Assembly (NCBI GenBank): GCA_028279705.1
Contig: JANQNF010000046.1
Location: 81,019 to 145,018 of the forward strand
DNA: 64,000 bases
Reading direction: 5' to 3'
Origin: an archaeon
GTDB lineage: Archaea > Aenigmatarchaeota > Aenigmatarchaeia > QMZP01 > JAFGSV01
Positions within the stretch are counted from its first letter, which is position 1; each line of letters starts with the position of its first letter. Below the pieces are notes generated by a model. That model ran no database searches, was not told the DNA's origin, and saw only the letters and a program-made list of their open reading frames with translations. Below, piece after piece: positions 7,526 through 16,284 of this stretch. The position numbers and the translations under genes were made by a program.

Positions 7526-10500
7526 CGTCTTACCCCCGTGAGGAATATGAGAAGCTTCGGGGAGAATAGTACCCCAAGCAGTATGAATACAAGTACGGTG
7601 ACTATCATCACGCTTGCCGAGCTCTTCTCTATCGTCACGTCAACGCTGTCGTAGACACCCTTGCCGTAGCTGTCGAATGAATAAACCGTTATCTTGTGCT
7701 TGCCGCTTAGTATCTCAAACTCAGCAAAGCTGTCGCTTGTCATGACAGTCCTTTTGGCATCCACCATGACCGTGGTCACCGCTTCGGATGCGCCGGTCCA
7801 TTCCACCCTCACAGGAGACCCTGACACGCTGTCGTCTGCAGGCGATGTTATCTGCAGTTCCTTGCTTGTGTCAAGGAAGTACACGTTACCTGAACTCCCG
7901 ACCATTCCCACAGTACCGCTTCCGAAGTTGAACATCTCCTTTCCTGCGGAGCTGAAATCCGAGACGATCTCACCGTTATGTACGTCCACAACAAACATCT
8001 TTACCCGCTTGCTGTGCTCCTCGCCAACCGCTGCGATTATGCCAAGCTCGCTGTGGCCGTCACCGTTTATGTCAGAAAGCATTTCAGCCCCGATTCCCGG
8101 CATCCATCTCGTGTCGCTCCTCCTGCTCTCGTCCGTGTCTTCTATTGTTATCGTCGAGAGCTTCTCGTTGTTCTTGACATCATATATGGCAACCTCCGCG
8201 CCAGGCTGCCAAGCCTGTGAAAGCACTATTGCTACGTCCTCGGTTCCGTCACCATTGACATCACCTGCCCCAGTCGCTGGCGTGACCGTGCTGTAACCGA
8301 ATATCTCCCGCAGCATCCATGCCTCCTCTATGCCGCTGTATCTCCATATCTCATCCCTGGTACGCCCGTCCGTGATCTTGAGTACTGGTCCTCCGCCTTC
8401 AGTCCACATCTGGAACGTGATGAAGTCGTCAAAACCGTTCCCGTTGAAGTCGCCAGCCTTTAAGTCCGCGCTCGTTCCGCTCCTTTCCGTCTCAAGTAGC
8501 GTGAAGCCGTTTCTGCCGTCGGCAAATATGAACATGGGAGAAGAATCCTCAACGTGCTTTTCGTACACAACGTCTTCTGCGCCGTTTCCGTTGAGGTCGC
8601 CTACGTTGAATACGTTGTCAGCGTTAAGCCCGTCGCTTTCCTCCTTTTCAGATGCCGCGGTGTAATCAACTTCATCTGCGGTCACCACTGAATGAATGAA
8701 CATCATGCCGTTCCAGTTTGCCATTATCATGTCGTCCTTGCCGTCATCGTTGACGTCACCGATGGTTATGTATATTGCCCTGTCGTCTGTCGTCCAGTTC
8801 ACCCGGAGTTCTTCAGGCGTTTCGCCGTCGAACGGGTGCTGGTACATGTCAGGCCTCGTCGTTCTGTTCCATATGATATCGCCTGTGACGCTGTCCATTA
8901 TGACTATGTCGTACCACAGGCTCAGAAGGAAGTCGCTGGTCCCGTCACCGCTCCTGTCGTCTATAACGTCAAGCGACGTTATCCTCTTCCTCGCCCTAAG
9001 GTCGTCCTTTCTCTCGATCACCTGGGACTTTAAGGACTCCATCTGGCTTTCAAAGTCCTTCTTCTGGGTCCATGACAGCTCCTCGTATTCCCTGTTGTTG
9101 ATGCCCCACTGGTCAAGCATTGCATCTTTTGCAGTGTCGTTGAAGAATATGCTGTCCTTAAACAGCCTGTCATAGATGCCGTAGTATTCCTCCTCGAACA
9201 CGGGAACGTTCATGAGTACCTTCCCCGTCTTCCCGCTGAATACCATGATCCTTGTCTTTTCCCCGTATTCGTCACCCCTTCCCCAGTCTCCATCGTGCTG
9301 GAGGTAGGCGACGATGTCGGATTTCCCGTCACCGTTTACGTCCGGTGCTATCTGGACTTCCGAGAGCCCCCCTGTGTCCATGAAGTCCTTTGCAGAAAGC
9401 TCATGTGACCATACAGTTTCCCTACTGGACCCATCTATGACGAAGAACATCCTTGACTGGCCTTCGTCAAATATGTTTTCGCTGTCTGCACCGTCCCTTG
9501 ACTTGATGAGAAGATCAGTCTCGCCATCTCCCGTGAAGTCCGCCTTAAGCACGGTCACGTCGTTTATCCTCGGGTATGCCCACATTATGTCGTTTGGATA
9601 TTTTGCAAGCCCCATGTCGTCGTAGCTTGATGTGTACAGTACAAGGTTTTCCCCGAGTGACTTGGTGTAAAACGTGCTGCTCCTTGAACCTGAGCTGGAA
9701 TTTATGCTCATAGTGTCATACGTGGAACCGTCTGAAGGCTTCAATAGCTTCACCTTGGACTTCCCGCCGCTCTTTCCTAGAGGAACTGCGACGTATTCCT
9801 TTCCAAGGTCCAGCGTCTCGATCGTGGAAACGTATGAAAGGTCTACGTTTTCGTCTTCCCATTTTATGTCACCTGTAGATTCGTCAAGCATGTAGATACC
9901 GCTTACGCCCTTGTATTCCCTGCCCCGCCTCGTTCCAGAAAACGTGTAGGCTATCACGCCGTCGCCGGATTCAGACACCTTCAGGTTGAAGAAGTTATAT
10001 GACATGCTGGACGTTGGGAGCGGATGGTCACCGTAATAGCTGTAAAGAAGCGAGTCGACATAATCTATGATCTCCCGCTCCCAGATGATGTCACCGCCTG
10101 AAATGTCAATGAGGTAAACATAACCGTTCTCTGCGCTCACTACCGCCCGCTCTTTCCCGTCCACGTCAACGGACATTATGTCCCATACCGATCGCTTGAC
10201 TTCCCCGACATCTGAATTTGTACTCGGATTCACGACCATATAGTTTTCAGCAATCAGCTTCTTCCACGACGTCTTTCCAGAGCCGGCGTCTATGAGGTAT
10301 ATGTATCCGTTCTGGTCGCCTGCCAGTATGCCGCTACTAGTCATCTCAAGGTCCCAGACGTTGTCAGTGCTCTTGAAGTTCCATATCATTTCACCGTCTT
10401 TTCCGCTCAGTGCATATACTGCATAGCCTGCACTCACGGCAACGTCGTCGTAGCCGTCACCGTCAACGTCGCCGATCGTTATCATGTCAAAAACCGCGGT

Positions 10501-10920
10501 CTGTTTCATCGTCCACAGTATGTAAGTGTCGTAAACCTCGATTTTTGGGGAAAAGTCCCACAGCTTGGTCCCGCCTGAAATGTCGTGGCACTGCACGTTT
10601 GGGAAGTACATGTCTCCTGTACTTATGACGACTTCCTTAGTCCCGTCTCCTGTCAGGTCGTCAATCACGACGACGTTCGTTACAGGCGATGGGGTCTGTA
10701 CATACGACTCGAGGGCACCGTCAGAATCAAGAACGTAAAGACCCGTCGACGTTCCGATCATAACCTTCTCACCGCTTCCAAGATTTTCAGTCACGATGCT
10801 TTTTGTGGAAACCGTTCCGGATATCCCGCTTTGGACCATTGTCATTGATTCGGCAGAAGCTATGCATGGTAGAATAAGAAGGATGAGTGCCAGTGCGAAT
10901 ATGCTGCCGGAACTTGGCAT
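7522..10920 (-). CDS. Large secreted FG-GAP / beta-propeller protein with C-terminal membrane anchor
   Basis: 1132 residues. An N-terminal signal peptide (ALALILLILPCIASAES) is followed by many FG-GAP/integrin-type repeats with calcium-binding loops such as DLTGDGTKEVVI, DVDGDGYDDVAV and DVNGDGKSDIV, interleaved with PQQ/WD-like blades (DIMWAYPRI, DIIWEREI). Near the C-terminus a short Ig-like segment (ITSPADDSVSGSPVRVEW) precedes one TM helix and a short basic tail. It should sit on the outer face of the membrane. The stop overlaps the start of the ABC ATPase gene, so it probably works with that exporter. I use the ATG at 10920 because the signal peptide begins there and an AATATAAG box lies about 26 nt upstream. 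Confidence 0.85.
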   Translation of the reverse strand: MPSSGSIFALALILLILPCIASAESMTMVQSGISGTVSTKSIVTENLGSGEKVMIGTSTGLYVLDSDGALESYVQTPSPVTNVVVIDDLTGDGTKEVVISTGDMYFPNVQCHDISGGTKLWDFSPKIEVYDTYILWTMKQTAVFDMITIGDVDGDGYDDVAVSAGYAVYALSGKDGEMIWNFKSTDNVWDLEMTSSGILAGDQNGYIYLIDAGSGKTSWKKLIAENYMVVNPSTNSDVGEVKRSVWDIMSVDVDGKERAVVSAENGYVYLIDISGGDIIWEREIIDYVDSLLYSYYGDHPLPTSSMSYNFFNLKVSESGDGVIAYTFSGTRRGREYKGVSGIYMLDESTGDIKWEDENVDLSYVSTIETLDLGKEYVAVPLGKSGGKSKVKLLKPSDGSTYDTMSINSSSGSRSSTFYTKSLGENLVLYTSSYDDMGLAKYPNDIMWAYPRINDVTVLKADFTGDGETDLLIKSRDGADSENIFDEGQSRMFFVIDGSSRETVWSHELSAKDFMDTGGLSEVQIAPDVNGDGKSDIVAYLQHDGDWGRGDEYGEKTRIMVFSGKTGKVLMNVPVFEEEYYGIYDRLFKDSIFFNDTAKDAMLDQWGINNREYEELSWTQKKDFESQMESLKSQVIERKDDLRARKRITSLDVIDDRSGDGTSDFLLSLWYDIVIMDSVTGDIIWNRTTRPDMYQHPFDGETPEELRVNWTTDDRAIYITIGDVNDDGKDDMIMANWNGMMFIHSVVTADEVDYTAASEKEESDGLNADNVFNVGDLNGNGAEDVVYEKHVEDSSPMFIFADGRNGFTLLETERSGTSADLKAGDFNGNGFDDFITFQMWTEGGGPVLKITDGRTRDEIWRYSGIEEAWMLREIFGYSTVTPATGAGDVNGDGTEDVAIVLSQAWQPGAEVAIYDVKNNEKLSTITIEDTDESRRSDTRWMPGIGAEMLSDINGDGHSELGIIAAVGEEHSKRVKMFVVDVHNGEIVSDFSSAGKEMFNFGSGTVGMVGSSGNVYFLDTSKELQITSPADDSVSGSPVRVEWTGASEAVTTVMVDAKRTVMTSDSFAEFEILSGKHKITVYSFDSYGKGVYDSVDVTIEKSSASVMIVTVLVFILLGVLFSPKLLIFLTGVRR

Positions 10921-10985
10921 ATGATATATGATTCGTCGGTCTCGCTTATATTGTTGGTTTAAAAAACTACTATTCAGATCAATGT

Positions 10986-11537
10986 ATGTCAAAATTGATA
11001 ATCTTTGATCTTTACGGGACTATACTGAAATCTGACAAGCACGACGGTATTGTCAGGCCCGGGCTCTACGAGATCATGGACCATTACGGGGAATCCAGTA
11101 AAGCCATATTCACGGACGGTGTGGCAGAGACCGTGGAATTCAGTCTGGAATGTGCAGGGCTTGCCGGAAAATTCGACAAAGTCTACTGCTGGGACCACTG
11201 TGTCAGCGAGCATGCATATTCGACAAAAGTCGAAAAATTCAAGAAATATCTCCTTCAGGGTGGTACGGGAAACGTGAAGAATCTCAGCCTTGCATGCAGC
11301 GACTTTTCAGTCAGTGAATTAGACGCAGTGTTCATAGGGGACGATTATCTCGGAAGGGACAGTAAATCGGCAAAACTAAATGGTGTCAGGTTCATAAAAG
11401 TCCCTCAGTTCAGGGACGCACCGCCTGGATGGGAAGAACGCGAAGATTACGGCCACTACGTGGATTACGAAGATCCAAAAAATCCATTCTCTTTAGTTTC
11501 GCTGATTCCGATAATTGAATGTTCTAAGAACGTCTAG
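10986..11537 (+). CDS. HAD-superfamily hydrolase-like protein
   Basis: 183 residues. Motif I is IIFDLYGT with the nucleophile Asp at residue 8; motif II is the FTDG stretch after strand 2; motif III is a lysine after YSTKVEKF; motif IV is VFIGDDYLGRD. These are the marks of a small HAD phosphatase. It lacks the usual second Asp two residues after the nucleophile (D-x-Y instead of D-x-D), which is a departure for phosphatases, so activity is uncertain. Its 3' end overlaps the convergent NAD kinase by four bases. Confidence 0.65.
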   Translation: MSKLIIFDLYGTILKSDKHDGIVRPGLYEIMDHYGESSKAIFTDGVAETVEFSLECAGLAGKFDKVYCWDHCVSEHAYSTKVEKFKKYLLQGGTGNVKNLSLACSDFSVSELDAVFIGDDYLGRDSKSAKLNGVRFIKVPQFRDAPPGWEEREDYGHYVDYEDPKNPFSLVSLIPIIECSKNV

Positions 11538-12289
11538 GAACTGAACTTCTCCTTGAAGCCGATGAGCTTTACGGGGCACTTACACTTCCTGACAGTCACG
11601 ACGTCGCCCCTCTTGATCTCCTGAAGCTCCACTTCGCTTCCGTCTATGCACACTTCACCTTCGCGGCTGAGGCACCCGACTTTAACCTCACCGTCCTCTA
11701 TGATCACTTCACCGCCCTTAAGCTTGCCCTTGTGCGGCGCAAGTGAAGTCACACCCATCACCTTCCAGTCGTATCCTATGCTCTTTGCCCCCGCAGAATG
11801 CGCAAACGCCGTGGATCCTGTCGGTGTATATATTATTATGCCTGAGCTTATCTCTTTGCTCTCGCTCCCGTCGATTTCAAGCGTGGTTTTCAACGCCCTT
11901 CTCACATATATAGGACTTACAAGCACCTCGTTTAGCGCAGTCCCCTTCATCCTCTTTCCGTTGACGAAGGCTTCCAGTCTCACAAGGTCGTATATGAAAT
12001 AGTCCTTTCCGGCCTTGCCATCGACCAGCTTCGTAAGGTTCTCCTCGAAATCAAGATCAGTTGCCCTCATGTAGTATCCGACGCTGTGGCCGGGGTTTAT
12101 CCCCAGAATCGGACATTTAAGCATGTAATTGTACCTGAGCAGTGTTCCGTCGCCTCCTATTATCACTGCAAAGTCTGCATCATCATCTATCTTGTCCGTC
12201 CACTCGATGCCACGCTTCTCAAGAATCGATATCACTTTCTTCTCTATCGTGTCGTCGAGCTTGTCCTTTCGCTTGACTATGAATCTCAT
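11534..12289 (-). CDS. nadK: NAD kinase
   Basis: 251 residues. It phosphorylates NAD to NADP with ATP or polyphosphate. The catalytic GGDGT is at residues 45-49, then GINPGHSVGYY, the NEVLVSP motif, and the glycine-rich YTPTGSTAFAHSAG that binds the nucleotide; the C-terminal beta domain is complete. Length is within the range for archaeal and bacterial NAD kinases. GAGGT lies seven bases upstream of the ATG and an AT box (ATTTAAAT) lies further upstream. Confidence 0.93.
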   Translation of the reverse strand: MRFIVKRKDKLDDTIEKKVISILEKRGIEWTDKIDDDADFAVIIGGDGTLLRYNYMLKCPILGINPGHSVGYYMRATDLDFEENLTKLVDGKAGKDYFIYDLVRLEAFVNGKRMKGTALNEVLVSPIYVRRALKTTLEIDGSESKEISSGIIIYTPTGSTAFAHSAGAKSIGYDWKVMGVTSLAPHKGKLKGGEVIIEDGEVKVGCLSREGEVCIDGSEVELQEIKRGDVVTVRKCKCPVKLIGFKEKFSS

Positions 12290-12321
12290 ATCAATACCTC
12301 AGAGGATTCATTTAAATAGGT

Positions 12322-12738
12322 TCACACGATCTCAACGGCATTGCCCGTATTTCTGAGTGTGTTCACGCCGCCTATAGTGAAATTTCCTGTCACGTTCTCC
12401 GTTATTATTCCCCTTATGTAATGATTCCCGCTCACGGTCATTATCACGAAATTGGAAGTCACGTTTATCTCGTAGTCAGAGTTTGCCACGCGGACGGGAA
12501 GCGTGACGTTCGTACTGAACCCTTCGCCTTCTATCCAGGCGGTGTTTATCTTTTCAGTGACTTTGAGAAGAAGGTCGTCTATCAGAAGGTTCCTGTTGTA
12601 TTCGCTTATCTCGGCAGTCTTTGTGGACGACACCCACATGCCAACGACCAGTGCTGACAGGAATATCCCGAATATGAAGATGAACTCAAAGGCGCTCTGC
12701 GCCTTATGCTTCCTGTATGTCGACGTCGTAGCTTGCAT
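12322..12738 (-). CDS. Pilin-like secreted protein with class III signal peptide
   Basis: 138 residues. The N-terminus has a basic stretch followed by KAQSAFEF and a hydrophobic helix, the archaeal class III signal pattern in which a prepilin-type peptidase cuts just before the Gln and the Glu at mature position 5 aids assembly. The rest is a beta-rich domain with several N-x-S/T sequons. The start overlaps the end of the preceding pilin-like gene by 35 bases; no other in-frame ATG is available that keeps the signal peptide. It probably forms a surface filament or pseudopilus with its neighbour. Confidence 0.75.
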   Translation of the reverse strand: MQATTSTYRKHKAQSAFEFIFIFGIFLSALVVGMWVSSTKTAEISEYNRNLLIDDLLLKVTEKINTAWIEGEGFSTNVTLPVRVANSDYEINVTSNFVIMTVSGNHYIRGIITENVTGNFTIGGVNTLRNTGNAVEIV

Positions 12739-13117
12739 GGTCGATCGCCCTTATCTCCATGATGTGAGTCCCCTTTGACGTAGGCAGCGTTCCGTTCAGC
12801 CTCGCCTTTGATGTTGAGAAGATGCCCGTTATCCCGGCATTGTACGAAACCTTGTATATGACGGTCTGGTTTGTTATGTTGCCCTCGTCCACGCTTCCCG
12901 GGACGTACACACTTATCCTCACCTTGGCTGGCGGCCCCTGCGAATAGACAAGATCGGCAGCAGACGTTATGCTCTCGACAGCGTTCTTTGCATAAGAAAG
13001 GGTAAGCTCGTCTGTGGCATCGTTATTGACAGTCATTGTGTATACCCACAGCGGGATGAGCAGTGCAAGAACTATGATGACCACGAGCATGTATTCGAAC
13101 GCAGCCTGCGCTTTCAT
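12704..13117 (-). CDS. Pilin-like secreted protein with class III signal peptide
   Basis: 137 residues. The sequence begins MKAQAAFEYML and continues into a hydrophobic helix, the classic archaeal prepilin motif with Gln at mature position 1 and Glu at position 5. A beta-rich domain follows. I use the ATG at 13117, directly ahead of the KAQ motif; the upstream in-frame ATG at 13162 would bury the short signal. It is first of a two-gene unit with the following pilin-like gene, with which it overlaps. Confidence 0.8.
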   Translation of the reverse strand: MKAQAAFEYMLVVIIVLALLIPLWVYTMTVNNDATDELTLSYAKNAVESITSAADLVYSQGPPAKVRISVYVPGSVDEGNITNQTVIYKVSYNAGITGIFSTSKARLNGTLPTSKGTHIMEIRAIDHASYDVDIQEA

Positions 13118-13158
13118 GATTAATAGTATGTGCGTGGTAGAATAAAAACGGTTTTTCG

Positions 13159-13785
13159 TCATTCAGCTGCCGGGCGCTTTTCCACGTATTGCTTCATACC
13201 ATACAGTGTCCCGTCGGGAAGTTTTGAAAATGTCTCCTCGAACATCATGACAATTTCAATGCCGATTGGGGACAAACCTTCACTATTGATCCTATCATGC
13301 GTATCACTTTTTATCTTGATTTTGTGACGTTCACAAAACGCTTCGAAGTCATTTGCAGTCGGGGGAGGCTGGGTTTCATCAACGTACTTGCCGAAATAGT
13401 AATTGGCTACCTGTGTTGCAATCTTCATTTTTTCAGATGATGGCGCATCATTCGGTGTGAAATCGTTCACATCCATTTTTTCTTCTATGTAATTAGCTTT
13501 TCCTTTATTCCACATCCTGTTGAACTCTTTCATACCGACGCCTCTGAATACGAGGTATTCTTTCTCACTTATTCTGCCGGATTCTTTCAGCTTAACAAGC
13601 TTTGAATCGAGTGCGCGCGAGAAAGCAGTAATCGGGTTATCGGCATCAACCTGCACTGACATAGAATCACCGCCGTATTTTAAGAGGTCATTGACCTCAT
13701 AAATGCAGTTGTTTTTCCTATAAACGCATGATTTCTGTACTGCAGACACGAATTTTCCAAGATCCACATCGTATGAAGGTGGCAT
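13159..13785 (-). CDS. Hypothetical soluble protein
   Basis: 208 residues, no signal peptide or membrane segment, predicted mostly helical. I recognise no family. There are two cysteines close together near the N-terminus (KSCVYRKNNCIY) and a helical region around EKEYLVFRGVGMKEFNRM. A GTGAT sequence precedes the ATG. It stands between the pilin-like pair and the exonuclease gene on the same strand, but gaps of about 40-50 bp suggest separate transcription. Confidence 0.6.
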   Translation of the reverse strand: MPPSYDVDLGKFVSAVQKSCVYRKNNCIYEVNDLLKYGGDSMSVQVDADNPITAFSRALDSKLVKLKESGRISEKEYLVFRGVGMKEFNRMWNKGKANYIEEKMDVNDFTPNDAPSSEKMKIATQVANYYFGKYVDETQPPPTANDFEAFCERHKIKIKSDTHDRINSEGLSPIGIEIVMMFEETFSKLPDGTLYGMKQYVEKRPAAE

Positions 13786-13833
13786 ATTATCACTGTTAAT
13801 TTGTTACTATCCAGTATTTAAAAAGATTTCTTT

Positions 13834-14502
13834 TCACCTGTGCTTTGTCCTCTCTATATTTTTCACTAACTTCCGTCTTTTAATTTCTTTGTACACCTCA
13901 AGGCACGCCCAGGCGTCAGTTGCAGCGTAGCGTTTCTGCTTTTCCGACAGCCTTCCGCGCTCCCAGTTTGTAACCTGCATGCTCTTAAGTATCCTTATGC
14001 CGAGGAACAGTGCCGCCATCCCCCTCACGCTTCTTGGGCTGCAGTCGAGAGTGAATCCTATGTCGAGCAGGTCCACAAAGCCATGGCCTTTTACTTTCAG
14101 CTCCTTTTCCATGGTCTTCAGCTCATGCTTCATGGCCTGTCCTATCTTCAGTATTTCCGGACTTTCTATTATCTTTCTCAGCCCCGGTGTCATTCCGGTC
14201 TCGTTCACCCTGAAGAGATATGCCGTCCTTTCTGTTGAAAGCTGTATGAGCGCTATAGGGTTCTGTTTTTGCCCTTTCTTGAAGACGGGTTTGGTCTCTG
14301 TGTCAAAGCCGAGCACGTCGTGCCTCAGCAGGTTCTCGGCAGCTTCCTCAGCTTTTGCCCTCGTATACACTGTGTATATCTTCCCGCTGAACCCACCAAC
14401 CGGAAGCTCCATTATCTGCTCTTTCTCCATCGTGTACGGGGACTTAGGCTTCTCCTCTTTCTTTTCCCCGCTTTCCTCCGGCTTTTTCTCTTCCATAAAC
14501 AT
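13834..14502 (-). CDS. 3'-5' exonuclease, RNase D / WRN-type DEDDy domain
   Basis: 222 residues. After a lysine- and glutamate-rich N-terminal tail of about 25 residues, the DnaQ-like exonuclease fold shows Exo I GFDTET, Exo II in LLDIGFTLD and Exo III YAATDAW with the tyrosine of the DEDDy subclass. It should degrade RNA or DNA from the 3' end with two metal ions. No HRDC domain is attached. A second in-frame ATG two codons downstream is an equally possible start. It is divergent from the PH-domain gene with only 27 bp between the starts. Confidence 0.85.
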   Translation of the reverse strand: MFMEEKKPEESGEKKEEKPKSPYTMEKEQIMELPVGGFSGKIYTVYTRAKAEEAAENLLRHDVLGFDTETKPVFKKGQKQNPIALIQLSTERTAYLFRVNETGMTPGLRKIIESPEILKIGQAMKHELKTMEKELKVKGHGFVDLLDIGFTLDCSPRSVRGMAALFLGIRILKSMQVTNWERGRLSEKQKRYAATDAWACLEVYKEIKRRKLVKNIERTKHR

Positions 14503-14529
14503 TATTTAACCCGAACCTAACATATATTC

Positions 14530-15111
14530 ATGAAAAAATCCACAGCAAAGCTCGGTGAGGAATTCAAGCCGGCATCTCAGCTGAGGAGCCTGTATTTCAT
14601 ATACTTACTCGGTGGTATAGTAATAGGCGTACTTACATGGATGACACCTGTTGCACTCTTTGCACAGCCAATCGTGACGATCGTAATATCATCTTTCATT
14701 GCGCCGATCATACTCTTCATCATGTACTGGATACCGAAGTACTACGCCACCATAACCTACAAGCTCAGTGGCGACGAGATGACGTGGAGAAGGGGTGTAT
14801 GGTTCAAAAACACCGGGATCGTTCCCTACAACAGGATAACGAACGTTGACATAATACAGGGGCCGGTTTCAAGGAAATTCGGGATAGGGACGCTCAAGAT
14901 ACAGACTGCAGGCTATTCGGGAAACAACCAGAACTCTTCTGAGATAAGGCTTGAAGGCATCCACGAATTCGAGGATCTTCGTGAGTTCATCATGAAGCTT
15001 GTGCGCGGCAGGAAGCCTGTTGCGGTGGAAGCATACGAAAGCGAACCGGATTCTGATACTGACGTAGTCAAGGAACTTGTGAAGATAAGAAAACTTCTTG
15101 AGAAGAAGTGA
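14530..15111 (+). CDS. Membrane protein with bacterial PH-like domain (YdbT/DUF304 type)
   Basis: 193 residues. Two membrane helices (about residues 20-42 and 48-72) are followed by a bPH2 domain with the family signature WRRGVWFKNTGIVPYNRI, the VDIIQGPVSRKFGIG stretch and LKIQTAG. The C-terminal tail is charged and probably helical. Such proteins are thought to act at membranes in assembly or stress; the precise role is not known. The gene ends one base before the convergent small gene at 15113. Confidence 0.8.
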   Translation: MKKSTAKLGEEFKPASQLRSLYFIYLLGGIVIGVLTWMTPVALFAQPIVTIVISSFIAPIILFIMYWIPKYYATITYKLSGDEMTWRRGVWFKNTGIVPYNRITNVDIIQGPVSRKFGIGTLKIQTAGYSGNNQNSSEIRLEGIHEFEDLREFIMKLVRGRKPVAVEAYESEPDSDTDVVKELVKIRKLLEKK

Positions 15112-15112
15112 T

Positions 15113-15250
15113 TCAGTTGCCGGTCTTCTTCCTGACGACCTCTTCCAGCCACTTGCCTTTCGGTTCCTCGTCCATTTCGTAAAGCTTGTCAACCATCAGG
15201 GAAAAATTCCTTTCTTTAACCTGCGGCGTGCCCCTTTCTGAAAACTCCAT
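15113..15250 (-). CDS. Small hypothetical protein of 45 residues
   Basis: A charged, helical small protein ending in KGKWLEEVVRKKTGN. I chose the ATG at 15250 because an AATTATATAA box lies about 27-30 nt upstream, the leaderless spacing used by neighbouring genes; a longer in-frame reading from 15316 would translate through that promoter. It is convergent with the PH-domain gene, one base away. No family recognised. Confidence 0.5.
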   Translation of the reverse strand: MEFSERGTPQVKERNFSLMVDKLYEMDEEPKGKWLEEVVRKKTGN

Positions 15251-15314
15251 AAGTATGGAATTCGCAATTGTGCGGTTATATAATTTCGCTATGTAAAGTA
15301 TATAGCAAAATAAC

Positions 15315-15323
15315 ATTTATATA
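15315..15323 (+). promoter_or_regulatory. TATA box of the PhoU-like gene
   Basis: ATTTATATA ends 21 nt before the ATG at 15345, which fits a leaderless archaeal message. It is one of the clearest TATA boxes in the window. Confidence 0.65.
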
Positions 15324-15344
15324 CTCCCTTATGAACTTGTAAAT

Positions 15345-16253
15345 ATGGAAGTGAGAAAGCTTCAGAAAGTGGGGAACAGGTCGTATTCACTCTGCCTTCC
15401 AAAGACGTGGATACAGGCACATGGCCTGAAGGAAAAGGACAGCGTTTTCATAGAGGAAAACAGCAGAAACGAGCTCCTTGTCAAGTCATCGGACACTGCG
15501 TCCAGGAGGCCGTCGCATATCTCCGTCGACGTGTCCAAGGTAGAAGACATAATGGAGTTCATGGTCTTCTGCTACGTGAGAAACGTCGACGTGATCAACC
15601 TCACCACGTCAAAAGCCGATTACAAGAAGATAACGAAGCTGAAAAAGACCCTTAAGTACCTTGACGGCTACGACATAACGGCAGAGGACGAGAACAAGAT
15701 AGTGGTGTCCTTCCTTTTCAAGGACGTCAGCATAAATCTCAACAACATACGAAGGCGTATGTTGTACCTGCTTTCGCAGATGCTGGAATCCATTGGGAAG
15801 GACGAAGAGGGCATCATAGAGGAGATAGAGACCAATATAGACAAGCTCTACCATCTCTCAAAGAGGATAATATTCTCATGCATCGGCAATGCAAAGGCAA
15901 AGGAAGAAAACGGAGTTCAGTCCGACGAGGACCTGTTCTTCCTGACACTCATCTTCAAAAAGATCGAAAACGTCGCAGACACCGTGTTCATGCTTTCCAG
16001 ATCTGACGTGAAGCCTTCAGAGATGAAGGACATAAGGAACATGATAGGCGTGATAAACGGGCTCTTTGCCGGAAAGGAGAGCACAACCGCAGTAAAGGCT
16101 TTACTTCGGGAAATGCTGAAAAAGTACTCTGGTGGCAACGAAAATTCCGGCGCTTCCATCTACGAGATCGCAGACCTGTGCAAGGACATAACCGAAAATA
16201 TCATATCGCTGAGGTTCGACCTTGAATACTTCAAGCATGGGAATGAAGAGTAA
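15345..16253 (+). CDS. PhoU-domain regulator with AbrB/SpoVT-like N-terminus
   Basis: 302 residues. Residues 1-50 form a swapped-hairpin DNA-binding-like domain (RKLQKVGNRSYSLCLPKTWI followed by a GLKEKDSVFIEE strand) as seen in archaeal phosphate-uptake regulators. The remainder is two helical PhoU repeats, recognisable by NIDKLYHLSKRIIF and the second block FKKIENVADTVFML. Such proteins act as phosphate-responsive regulators, but no Pst transporter genes are next to it here. Leaderless promoter just upstream. Confidence 0.82.
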   Translation: MEVRKLQKVGNRSYSLCLPKTWIQAHGLKEKDSVFIEENSRNELLVKSSDTASRRPSHISVDVSKVEDIMEFMVFCYVRNVDVINLTTSKADYKKITKLKKTLKYLDGYDITAEDENKIVVSFLFKDVSINLNNIRRRMLYLLSQMLESIGKDEEGIIEEIETNIDKLYHLSKRIIFSCIGNAKAKEENGVQSDEDLFFLTLIFKKIENVADTVFMLSRSDVKPSEMKDIRNMIGVINGLFAGKESTTAVKALLREMLKKYSGGNENSGASIYEIADLCKDITENIISLRFDLEYFKHGNEE

Positions 16254-16284
16254 ACTCTTTAACACCCGGTTGCAATAACATTTA

